Positions 30,779-38,263 of a DNA stretch of 64,000 nt are shown here, piece after piece. Both the position numbers and the translations under genes were made by a program. The notes under the pieces are model-generated. The model ran no database searches. It was not told the DNA's origin and saw nothing but the letters and a program-made list of their open reading frames with translations. Numbering within the stretch: position 1 is the stretch's first letter; every line of letters starts with the position of its first letter. Source of the stretch: Kocuria tytonis (GTDB taxonomy: Bacteria > Actinomycetota > Actinomycetes > Actinomycetales > Micrococcaceae); assembly GCF_003226895.2 (NCBI RefSeq), contig NZ_PNJG02000002.1, positions 434,001 to 498,000 on the forward strand, read 5' to 3'.

Positions 30779-31369
30779 GAAGGTGCCCCTCTTCTGGCGG
30801 TGGACGGAAGTGTCTTCCCTGCATCGTATCGGGCCCGGAGGAAGGCGCCCGCATGCCGAGCGAGCGTGTGCTGCGTGAGCTGCATCGGAGCACGCGGCGA
30901 TTCATGTAATTACAGAGATCCTCGAGCTCGGGTCACGGTGTGCGGGGAAGAAATTTTGTTGTTCGGTGGATCTTCTCTTAAGGGTCAGAAGTGTTAATAA
31001 CCCCTGTGGACTCTGTGGATAACTGCCTGCATCCCAGCGTCCGCACCGGTTCGAGGTGTTGACGGGGTGTGGACCACCGAGCGGTGTCCTGTGAGCGGTG
31101 CGTGCGCATCTTCCGCGTGATTCCGGGGCTTCCACAGCTCTGCCCACCGGAGCAGCGGGGTTGTCCACCGCTGGATCCACACTGTCCACAGAATTTTCCA
31201 CAACGGGTCGTTCTGCGCTGTGCACACGGCCTCCACAGGCGCTCCGGAATGTGTGGATGGTGGCATCCCGCCCCAGTGGGTGCACGGGTTGCAGCTGTGG
31301 ACGAATCACAGGAAAAGGTCCCCGGGCACGAGCCCGGGGACCTCGGAGGAGCAGCGTGTCGGCGCGCGG
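30779..31369. other. oriC: Chromosomal replication origin (oriC) between dnaA and dnaN
   Basis: This gene-free stretch of about 590 bases has a perfect TTATCCACA box at 31014-31022 (minus) and near-consensus boxes at 31161-31169 (TTGTCCACC), 31182-31190 (CTGTCCACA), 31194-31202 (TTTTCCACA), 31068-31076 (TGGTCCACA, minus), 31252-31260 (CCATCCACA, minus) and 31296-31304 (TCGTCCACA, minus). The AT-richest part, 30950-31010, with AAATTTTGTTG and TTAATAA, is the probable unwinding element next to dnaN. Position and content match actinobacterial oriC. Confidence 0.92.
31317..31342 (-). terminator. Intrinsic terminator of dnaA
   Basis: A perfect 11-bp stem GGTCCCCGGGC / GCCCGGGGACC with an ACGA loop, followed on the minus strand by TTTTCC. 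It lies 27 bases beyond the dnaA stop and shields oriC from read-through. Confidence 0.85.
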
Positions 31370-33010
31370 TCAGCCCTCGCGCGACTGCTGCTTGATCCGG
31401 TTGGTGAGCTCGGTGACCTGGTCGAAGATTTGCCGTCGTTCGGCCATCAGCGTGCGGATCTTCCGATCGGCGTGCATCACGGTGGTGTGGTCCCGCCCGC
31501 CCAGCTCCTGGCCGATCTTGGGGAGCGACATGTCGGTGAGTTCACGCAGCAGGTACATGGCGATCTGCCGCGCCGTGACCAGGGTGCGGGTGCGGGACTT
31601 GGACTTCAACTCGTCCAGGGTGATGTTGAAGAACGCCGCCGTCTGACCCAGGATCGACGCCGCGGTGATCTCCTGACCGCCGTCGTCGGTGATCAGATCT
31701 TTCAGCACCAGCTCGGCCAGGGGAAGATCCACCGGTTGCTTGTTGAGGGATGCGAACGCGGTGACCCGGATCAGTGCGCCCTCCAGCTCCCGGATGTTGG
31801 TGGAGATGTGGGATGCGATGTACTCCATGACATCGTCCGGGGCGTCCATGCCCTCGCTGATGGCCTTCTTCCGGAGGATGGCGATCCGCGTCTCGAGCTC
31901 GGGCGGCTGGACGTCCGTGATCAGCCCCCACTCGAACCGCGACCTCATGCGCTCCGCGAAACCGGTGAGCTGCTTGGGCGGCATGTCGGAGGTGATCACG
32001 ATCTGCTTCTCGTGGTTGTGCAGCGCGTTGAAGGTGTGGAAGAACTCCTCCTGCGTGTGCTCCTTGCCCGCGAGGAACTGGATGTCGTCGATCAGTAGCA
32101 GGTCCACGTTGCGGTAGATCCCCTTGAACGAGGACCCCTCGTCATCGCGGATGGAGTTGATGAAGTCGTTGGTGAACTCCTCCGAGTTCACGTAGCGCAC
32201 CCGCAGCTTGGGGTAGAGCCGCTTGGCGTAGTGGCCGATCGCGTGCAGCAGGTGGGTCTTCCCCAGCCCGGAGTCCCCGTAGATGAACAGAGGGTTGTAT
32301 GCCTTGGCGGGAGTCTCCGCCACGGCGAAGGCCGCGGCGTGGGCGAAGCGGTTCGACTGGCCGATCACGAACGAGTCGAAAACGTACTTGGGGTTCAGGC
32401 GCGCCGAGCTGTCCCACTCCGAACCCGCCGGGCTCGTGTCCGAACCGCTGCCCGTGCTGAGGACCTCACGGGGTTCGTGCGCGGGGGGCGCGGCCTCGGG
32501 ATCCCGTCTGGGGGGCAGGTCGTCGAGGTCCATCCCGGCCCCGGGCGCACCGGCGGTTCCGGGCACGGGGGTGGACCTGGATTCGGGGCCCGGCGCTGCA
32601 GCATGCTCGACGGTGGCCCCTCCCGTGGGCGGGACGAAGGAGCCGGATGTGCCCTCCGCTGCCACGTCGTGCAACGACGGACCCGCGGCATCCGATGCCC
32701 GGGTGTCCTTGCCGGTTCCACCGGTGTGGGGCTGCAGCTCGAGCTCCGGATCCACCACGAATGCCACGAGGGTCTCGGAGCCGAAGACCTGGCTGACGGT
32801 CTCGTCCAGGACCTCCGACATGGGCCGGTGCTGCAGGAACCCGCGCGTCACCTCGCTCGGCACGGCCACGAGCAGGGTGGTTCCCATCAGACCCCGGGGT
32901 TCGCACACGGCAATGGTGCCGCGGGACCGCCCGTTCACCCGCGGGTTCGCGTTCATGATGCGGACGCACTCTGCCCACTGCTCGAGCAAAGCCTGGTTGT
33001 CCTGCTGCAT
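31370..33010 (-). CDS. dnaA: Chromosomal replication initiator protein DnaA
   Basis: A 546-residue AAA+ initiator. Domain I spans about 1-90, ending near [13 protein letters not shown]. Domain II is a long Pro/Gly/Ser-rich linker (about 91-205), typical of high-GC actinobacteria. Domain III has Walker [16 protein letters not shown] (about 244-258) and Walker [15 protein letters not shown]. Domain IV ends with the DNA-binding signature [15 protein letters not shown] (about 500-515). It initiates replication at the adjacent oriC. Upstream boxes suggest autoregulation. Confidence 0.98.
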   Translation of the reverse strand: MQQDNQALLEQWAECVRIMNANPRVNGRSRGTIAVCEPRGLMGTTLLVAVPSEVTRGFLQHRPMSEVLDETVSQVFGSETLVAFVVDPELELQPHTGGTGKDTRASDAAGPSLHDVAAEGTSGSFVPPTGGATVEHAAAPGPESRSTPVPGTAGAPGAGMDLDDLPPRRDPEAAPPAHEPREVLSTGSGSDTSPAGSEWDSSARLNPKYVFDSFVIGQSNRFAHAAAFAVAETPAKAYNPLFIYGDSGLGKTHLLHAIGHYAKRLYPKLRVRYVNSEEFTNDFINSIRDDEGSSFKGIYRNVDLLLIDDIQFLAGKEHTQEEFFHTFNALHNHEKQIVITSDMPPKQLTGFAERMRSRFEWGLITDVQPPELETRIAILRKKAISEGMDAPDDVMEYIASHISTNIRELEGALIRVTAFASLNKQPVDLPLAELVLKDLITDDGGQEITAASILGQTAAFFNITLDELKSKSRTRTLVTARQIAMYLLRELTDMSLPKIGQELGGRDHTTVMHADRKIRTLMAERRQIFDQVTELTNRIKQQSREG

Positions 33011-33227
33011 GAGCGACTCCTGACGTGGTGGACCGGGACGGCCCAGTTTTCCACAGACTTGTGCACAGCAGTGGATAAACCTCGTGGGGGGCGGCCGCGA
33101 GACTCAGCCTAGAACATGTTTCCCGGCTCTTCATAGCCCGTTTCAGCGGGCGTCGATAACTACATTCATGTAGTTCGCACCTGGGGAAAATTGCTCGTGG
33201 GAACCCGGTGACGGGCCGTTTTCCACA
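33011..33227 (-). promoter_or_regulatory. dnaA upstream region with DnaA-box-like sites and an AT-rich dyad
   Basis: Near-consensus boxes lie at 33047-33055 (TTTTCCACA), 33059-33067 (TTGTGCACA), 33070-33078 (TTATCCACT, minus) and 33219-33227 (TTTTCCACA). A TAGGCT -10-like hexamer on the minus strand (33106-33111) would give a short dnaA leader, though no good -35 was found. An 18-bp dyad AACTACATTCATGTAGTT lies at 33158-33175. Together these suggest that DnaA, and perhaps a second regulator, control dnaA. Confidence 0.6.
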
Positions 33228-33384
33228 CCCCTGGGGAATGGGCCGTGCACAGCTGTGCAGAGCGCACCGGAGGTCGTGGGAGGATCGGTCAACCGGTCCG
33301 CACCACGGGGCTGCCCACCACCGCACGGCTGCCGGTCCCGGCCCGGAACGGGATGTCGGGGCGGCCGTTCGCACCCGCGGGGAT

Positions 33385-33413
33385 TTGACCGGCCGCGGGC
33401 CAGTGACTACTGT
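33385..33413 (+). promoter_or_regulatory. rpmH promoter
   Basis: TTGACC (33385-33390) and TACTGT (33408-33413) are separated by exactly 17 bases, about 125 bases upstream of the rpmH start and pointing to it. Divergent from dnaA. Confidence 0.6.
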
Positions 33414-33538
33414 GAATCAGTCTTGTGCGTGTAGGATCGCGATTTCTGCGTGTCCGCATGCCCCCAGAAACCTACCGCGTGCGCCCCCTGCGAGACCTCG
33501 CAGTCGGCACACCGTAGTCCAACCTCATGGAGTGACTA

Positions 33539-33676
33539 ATGCCCAAGCGGACTTTCCAGCCGAACAACCGTCGCCGCGCCCGCAAGCACGGCTTCCGTGC
33601 TCGCATGCGCACCCGCGCCGGCCGCGCCATCATCGGCGCCCGCCGCAGCAAGGGTCGCGCCAGCCTGTCGGCCTGA
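33539..33676 (+). CDS. rpmH: 50S ribosomal protein bL34
   Basis: A 45-residue, extremely basic protein: [20 protein letters not shown] at the N-terminus and the conserved [18 protein letters not shown] region. Length and sequence match bL34 throughout bacteria. It heads the rpmH-rnpA-yidD-yidC-jag-rsmG operon that diverges from dnaA. ATG 33539 is the only start giving the canonical MPKRTFQP. Confidence 0.98.
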   Translation: MPKRTFQPNNRRRARKHGFRARMRTRAGRAIIGARRSKGRASLSA

Positions 33677-33704
33677 GCCCTTCCCAACTCGCGAGGTTCG
33701 CATC

Positions 33705-34046
33705 ATGCTGCCCACCCGGCACCGGATGCGGACCTCGGCGCAATTCTCAACCACCGTACGTTCCGGTGCCCGCAGCGGCCGCCGGAACGTCGTCGTATCC
33801 GTGCGCGTAGGAACGGGTGAACCGTCCCGCGTGGGATTCGTGGTGTCCAAGGCCGTGGGCAATGCCGTGATCCGCAACAGGGTCAAGCGACGGCTGCGTG
33901 AGCTCGCCGCGGAAACCGTCCGGCAGCAGCCGCACGGCCGGGACGTGGTGGTCCGGGCGCTTCCACCGGCGGCGTCCGCGTCCTGGGAGGAACTGGGCAG
34001 CGACTACCGGGCCGCGTTCGAGGCCGCCGTGCGCCGGCTCCGATGA
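33705..34046 (+). CDS. rnpA: Ribonuclease P protein component
   Basis: A 113-residue basic protein that assists RNase P RNA in maturing tRNA 5' ends. The signature RNRVKRRLRELA (RNR motif) is at about residues 56-67, preceded by GFVVSKAVGNAVI. ATG 33705 gives MLPTRHRM, the usual N-terminus; the open frame upstream overlaps rpmH and is not used. It lies 28 bases after rpmH. Confidence 0.96.
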   Translation: MLPTRHRMRTSAQFSTTVRSGARSGRRNVVVSVRVGTGEPSRVGFVVSKAVGNAVIRNRVKRRLRELAAETVRQQPHGRDVVVRALPPAASASWEELGSDYRAAFEAAVRRLR

Positions 34047-34115
34047 TCCTCCCAGCACCGTCCGGGACGGATGCCGTAACGTTCCTCGGGAAAGAGTCGA
34101 GAAGGAGGCACGCAC

Positions 34116-34547
34116 GTGACGTCACGGGTGACTCCTGAGCAGCTCCTCGCACGGGCTCCGCACGAGTACAACCTCTCCGGAGGGTTCCTCGGCGTGCTGC
34201 GCGGCATCCCGCAGAATCTCTGCATCGCGTTGCTCAAGCTGTACCGGACCATCGTCTCCCCGCTGTACGGGGACGTGTGCCGCTACTTCCCCTCCTGCTC
34301 CGCCTACGCGCTCGAAGCGGTCACCGTCCACGGCGCGGTGCGAGGGCTGGGCCTGAGCGTGAAGCGTCTGCTGCGCTGCCATCCGTGGGCCGCCGGGGGC
34401 ATCGACAGGGTCCCCGCCGGGGGTCGCGAGTTCACCTCCGCGGCGTCGACCCCGAAGGTCGTCCTGCTCAACCACCCGAATCTCGTGCACCAGTACACGC
34501 ACGACTGCCCGGCCCGCCACGCGGCCCAAGGAGCTAACGCTCGATGA
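34116..34547 (+). CDS. yidD: Membrane protein insertion efficiency factor YidD
   Basis: A 143-residue member of the YidD (DUF37) family. The core runs LLKLYRTIVSPLYGDVCRYFPSC through SAYALEAVTVHGAVRGL and LLRCHPWAAGGIDRVP, with the conserved cysteines C56, C62 and C89 region. The protein is longer than usual (70-110 residues) through N- and C-terminal extensions. GTG 34116 follows GAAGGAGGCACGCAC. The stop overlaps the yidC start by four bases (ATGA), so the two are coupled, in line with a supporting role in membrane insertion. Confidence 0.94.
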   Translation: MTSRVTPEQLLARAPHEYNLSGGFLGVLRGIPQNLCIALLKLYRTIVSPLYGDVCRYFPSCSAYALEAVTVHGAVRGLGLSVKRLLRCHPWAAGGIDRVPAGGREFTSAASTPKVVLLNHPNLVHQYTHDCPARHAAQGANAR

Positions 34548-35527
34548 ACTTCTTCGACATCATCCTCTTCCCCTTCAGATGGATCGTCTCAGCGGTCCTG
34601 TGGGTCTTCCACGAGCTGTTCACGCTCATCGGCATGGATCCCGCCTCGGGCGTCACCTGGGTGCTGAGCATCGTGGGGCTGACCCTCGTGATGCGCACGC
34701 TGACCATCCCGCTGTTCCTCAAGCAGATCAAGTCCATGCGCGGCATGCAGGAGCTGCAGCCGGAGATGGCCAAGCTGCAGGCCAAGTACAAGGGCAAGAA
34801 GGACCAGCTCTCCCGCCAGGCCATGGCGGAGGAGCAGATGGCCCTGTACAAGGAGCACGGCTCCAACCCGTTCGCCGCGTGCCTGCCGATCATCGTGCAG
34901 ATGCCCATCTTCTTCGCGCTGTTCCAGGTGCTGCGCTCGGTGCCCCAGGCCGCCCAGGGCAACGAGTCCATCCACGTGCTGGCACCGCAGCTGGTGCACC
35001 AGTTCAACGCGTCCACCATCTTCGGTGCGCCGCTGTTCTCCACCCTCATGCAGCCGGGCAACGGCAACCACGCGGCTACGATCATCCTCGCGGTGGTGAT
35101 GATCGTGGCGATGAGCGCCACGCAGTTCATCACGCAGAAGCAGCTGACCGCCCGCAACATGAGCGATTCCGCCAAGGAATCGCCCATGTACCGCCAGCAG
35201 CAGATGATGCTCTACATGTTCCCCCTGATCTTCGCGATCGGCGGCATCAACTTCCCGCTGGGCGTGCTCGTCTACTGGACGGTCTCCAACCTGTGGTCCA
35301 TGGGCCAGCAGTGGTGGGTGATCCGCAACAACCCCACCAAGGGCTCCCAGGCGGAGCGTGAGCTCAACGAGCGGCGCGCGGCCAAGGGTCTTCCCCCGGT
35401 GGGCATGAGCAAGAAGGAGCACGAGGAGAAGGTCGAGGAGCAGCGCCAGCGTGCCGCGGCCGGCCAGCGTGCGCAGCCCGTGTCCAAGAAGCGCCAGAAG
35501 CAACAGTCCAAGAAGAACTACGGCTGA
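34544..35527 (+). CDS. yidC: Membrane protein insertase YidC/Oxa1
   Basis: A 327-residue insertase with the short Gram-positive architecture (no large periplasmic domain) and five hydrophobic segments. TM1 reads ILFPFRWIVSAVLWVFHELF, and the substrate-groove arginine lies in GLTLVMRTLTIPLFLKQI. The signature MPIFFALFQVLR is followed by LFSTLMQPG and LGVLVYWTVSNLWSMGQQW. The C-terminal tail is rich in Lys/Arg/Gln (KKRQKQQSKKNYG), which in this class binds ribosomes. No lipobox is seen. Confidence 0.96.
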   Translation: MNFFDIILFPFRWIVSAVLWVFHELFTLIGMDPASGVTWVLSIVGLTLVMRTLTIPLFLKQIKSMRGMQELQPEMAKLQAKYKGKKDQLSRQAMAEEQMALYKEHGSNPFAACLPIIVQMPIFFALFQVLRSVPQAAQGNESIHVLAPQLVHQFNASTIFGAPLFSTLMQPGNGNHAATIILAVVMIVAMSATQFITQKQLTARNMSDSAKESPMYRQQQMMLYMFPLIFAIGGINFPLGVLVYWTVSNLWSMGQQWWVIRNNPTKGSQAERELNERRAAKGLPPVGMSKKEHEEKVEEQRQRAAAGQRAQPVSKKRQKQQSKKNYG

Positions 35528-35540
35528 GAGGTCGCATCCC

Positions 35541-36101
35541 ATGAACGAGTCGGAGAACCCCCAGGCCCCGGACGCCCAGGATTCCGGGGTTGCGGACGCC
35601 GCCGCGCAGGACACCGCGGACGCACCGCTCTCGGCCCTCGAGGAGGAGGGTGAGATCGCCGCGGACTACATCGAGGAGCTCCTCGACACCGCGGACATCG
35701 ACGGGGACATCGACATCGAGGTGCGCGACGGCCGCACGTACGTGTCCGTCGTCGCCGAGGACGCGGACGACGCCGATCTGCAGGCCCTCGTGGGTGAGCA
35801 CGGCGAGGGGGTCGAGGCCCTCCAGGAACTCGCGCGGCTGTCCGTCCTCAGTGCCACGCAGCGGCGCAGTCGCCTGATCCTGGACGTGGCCGGGCACCGG
35901 GAGGCCCGGGCATCCCAGTTGCGCGCCATGGCCGACGACGCCGTGGCCGAGGTCCGGGACCAGGGTGGGCGGGTCCACCTGCCGCCACTGTCCCCCTACG
36001 AGCGCAAGCTCGTGCACGACGCCGTGGCGGAAGCCGGTCTGGTCTCCGAGTCGGAGGGCGACGGCGCCGGCCGTCACATCGTGATCTCGGCGGCGGAATG
36101 A
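35541..36101 (+). CDS. jag: Jag/KhpB R3H-KH RNA-binding protein
   Basis: A 186-residue cytosolic protein. The acidic N-terminal third (about 1-35) is low-complexity, then a KH domain follows with EHGEGVEALQELARL as the KH loop (GxxG is replaced by GEG), and the C-terminal R3H domain contains LPPLSPYERKLVHDAVAE and GRHIVIS. Jag/KhpB binds RNA and influences cell division and elongation in Gram-positive bacteria. Located directly after yidC and overlapping rsmG by four bases, a conserved order. Confidence 0.93.
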   Translation: MNESENPQAPDAQDSGVADAAAQDTADAPLSALEEEGEIAADYIEELLDTADIDGDIDIEVRDGRTYVSVVAEDADDADLQALVGEHGEGVEALQELARLSVLSATQRRSRLILDVAGHREARASQLRAMADDAVAEVRDQGGRVHLPPLSPYERKLVHDAVAEAGLVSESEGDGAGRHIVISAAE

Positions 36102-36835
36102 GCACGTCCCGCTCCACACCGCACGACGACGCCGCGGGACCGGCGGGCGCCTCCCCCGACGGTTCGCAACGCTCCCCCATCCGCGCCGCTCCCGAACCCC
36201 AGGACGCGCCGCCGCTCGGGGAGCTGCGGGACGCGGCGCACGACATCTTCGGGGATCGCCTCCCGCTGGCTGAGCGGTACACCGAGCATCTCGCCTCCTC
36301 CGGCATCGTGCGGGGTCTCATCGGTCCCCGCGAGGCGCCGAAACTGTGGGAACGGCACGTGCTCAACTGCGCCGTGGTCCAGGAGCTGATCGCGCCGGGG
36401 GCGCGGGTGGTGGACGTCGGGTCCGGTGCCGGGCTGCCGGGACTGTGCCTGGCCATTGCGCGTCCGGACCTGGATCTCACCCTGGTGGAACCGCTCGACC
36501 GTCGCGTGACGTGGTTGCAGGAGGTCATCGCGGACCTGGGCCTCGACAACGTCCGGGTTCTCCGGGCACGCGCGGAGCAGGCGAAGCGGGATCTCGGTCC
36601 GGCGGACGTGGTCACGGCGCGTGCGGTTTCCGCCCTGGTGGGCCTTGTGGACATCACGCTCCCCCTGCTGAAGGGTTCCGGCGAGCTGCTGGCGCTCAAG
36701 GGCAGGAGCGCCGAGGAGGAACTGCGCCAGGCCTCCAAGAAACTGGGGCGTTTCGGTGTCCGTTCCTCCGAAGTCCTCACGGTCGGGGACGGCTTGCTGC
36801 GTGAGCCGACCACGGTCGTGCGCCTCGTGGTCTGA
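36098..36835 (+). CDS. rsmG: 16S rRNA (guanine527-N7)-methyltransferase RsmG
   Basis: A 245-residue SAM-dependent methyltransferase modifying G527 of 16S rRNA; loss causes low-level streptomycin resistance in many bacteria. The SAM site is VVDVGSGAGLPGLCLAIARP followed by VEPLDRRVTWLQEV. The RAEQAKR stretch and ARAVSAL follow as in GidB proteins. The first 40 residues are a Pro-rich extension. ATG 36098 overlaps the jag stop. parA follows after 77 bases. Confidence 0.95.
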   Translation: MSTSRSTPHDDAAGPAGASPDGSQRSPIRAAPEPQDAPPLGELRDAAHDIFGDRLPLAERYTEHLASSGIVRGLIGPREAPKLWERHVLNCAVVQELIAPGARVVDVGSGAGLPGLCLAIARPDLDLTLVEPLDRRVTWLQEVIADLGLDNVRVLRARAEQAKRDLGPADVVTARAVSALVGLVDITLPLLKGSGELLALKGRSAEEELRQASKKLGRFGVRSSEVLTVGDGLLREPTTVVRLVV

Positions 36836-36912
36836 GGGTCCTCCGCTCCTGAGGTGGGCAGATGTCGATAAAGTAGGGCGGAGCACCGCTTCCGCCACGA
36901 AAGGGACCGTCC

Positions 36913-37956
36913 ATGACCACCCCGGAGCGCCCCGACACGGCAGTACCGCGAGGACACGACTTCGGCCTGCCGCCGGATCCCGTTTCCCAAACGCAAAAGG
37001 TTGTTCCGGATCGTGGCAAGCATGTTTCACGTGAAACGGACTCCACGATGGGGTCGGCAGCACAAAACGCGGTGGCGGATACCGCCCTGGGGAGGAAACT
37101 GGTGGAAGAGAACAAGCGACGCGCGAAGTTGCGGGACGTGCAGCTGAAGCACCCGAGCGCCACCCGGTACATCACCATCAGCAACCAGAAGGGCGGAGTG
37201 GGCAAGACCAGCACCTCCGTGAATCTGGCCGTCGCGCTCGCCCAACAGGGCCAGAATGTGCTCGTGGTGGACAACGATCCGCAGGGCAACGCATCCACCG
37301 CTCTGGGCATCCCCCACGGGTCCGATGCGGATTCCGTGTACGACATCCTGATCGACGAGGTCCCCGTGGCGGACGTGGTCAAGGAGTCCCCCGAGATGGA
37401 GAATCTGTGGGTGCTCCCGGCCACCATTGATCTGGCCGGTGCCGAGATCGAGCTGGTCTCGGTGGTGGCCCGGGAACAGCGTCTGCAGCGCGCCCTGGCG
37501 GAGTACGCCACGGCTCGTGAGCAGCGGGGTCTGCCCCGTCTCGACTACGTCTTCATCGACTGTCCGCCGAGCCTGGGGCTGCTCACCATCAACGCCTTTG
37601 TTGCAGCCACCGAGGTTCTCATCCCCATCCAGTGTGAGTACTACGCGCTGGAGGGACTGAGTCAGCTGCTCAACAACATCAAAATGATCCAGAAGCACTT
37701 GAACCCGACGTTGCGGGTGTCCTCGATCCTGCTCACGATGTACGACGGTCGCACCAATTTGGCGTCACAGGTGGCGGATGAGGTGCGGCAGCACTTCCCC
37801 GACCAGGTCATGGAGACCGTCATCCCGCGATCGGTGCGGATCTCGGAGGCCCCGAGCTACCAGCAGAGCGTCATCACCTACGACCCGAACTCCACGGGTG
37901 CTCTGTCGTACCTGGAGGCTGCGGCGGAACTGGCAACGCGCGAACCGGGAGCCTAG
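36913..37956 (+). CDS. parA: Chromosome partitioning ATPase ParA
   Basis: A 347-residue deviant-Walker ATPase. After an N-terminal extension of about 90 residues, it has KGGVGKTSTSVNLAVALA (Walker A with the signature lysine), VLVVDNDPQGN (Walker A') and YVFIDCPPSLGLLT (Walker B). It forms nucleoid-bound ATP dimers that are moved by ParB-parS. A parS site (37023-37038) lies inside the extension, read as KHVSRETDS. The extension is unusual in length, and its parS may be one reason it is kept. Confidence 0.96.
   Translation: MTTPERPDTAVPRGHDFGLPPDPVSQTQKVVPDRGKHVSRETDSTMGSAAQNAVADTALGRKLVEENKRRAKLRDVQLKHPSATRYITISNQKGGVGKTSTSVNLAVALAQQGQNVLVVDNDPQGNASTALGIPHGSDADSVYDILIDEVPVADVVKESPEMENLWVLPATIDLAGAEIELVSVVAREQRLQRALAEYATAREQRGLPRLDYVFIDCPPSLGLLTINAFVAATEVLIPIQCEYYALEGLSQLLNNIKMIQKHLNPTLRVSSILLTMYDGRTNLASQVADEVRQHFPDQVMETVIPRSVRISEAPSYQQSVITYDPNSTGALSYLEAAAELATREPGA
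37023..37038. other. parS: parS site within parA
   Basis: TGTTTCACGTGAAACG matches the consensus in 15 of 16 positions and sits in frame in the N-terminal extension of parA, encoding HVSRET. Confidence 0.88.
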
Positions 37957-38041
37957 GCCCGCTGAAAATTCTCCGAACGGGATCGTCTCCGGGCGATCCC
38001 CAAGACGGTTCCCGTGGGTGTTAGCCGGTGACAAGAGTGTG

Positions 38042-38071
38042 GCCCCGATGTTTCACGTGAAACATCGGGGC
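38042..38071. terminator. parS: parS embedded in the parA terminator
   Basis: A perfect 30-bp palindrome with a full-consensus parS (TGTTTCACGTGAAACA, 38049-38064) at its centre, flanked by GCCCCGA / TCGGGGC arms and followed by TTTTCT. It looks like an intrinsic terminator for parA and a ParB loading site at once. The 307-base parA-parB gap holds nothing else clear. Confidence 0.85.
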
Positions 38072-38263
38072 TTTTCTCATGGGTGCGTTTGGGTTCAGGG
38101 GACCCACCAGGATCGCAGTCCCGGACTGCAGCGAGCGGCGCGAGGGACCACCTGTTGCCGCAGGGCGGCGCCGAGTCGACGTCGGGCGGACGGAGGGCAA
38201 CGCGCTTGGTCCACCAGGGACCCGACTACGATGGAGACCACTGTCAGCTTGTGAAAGGACACC

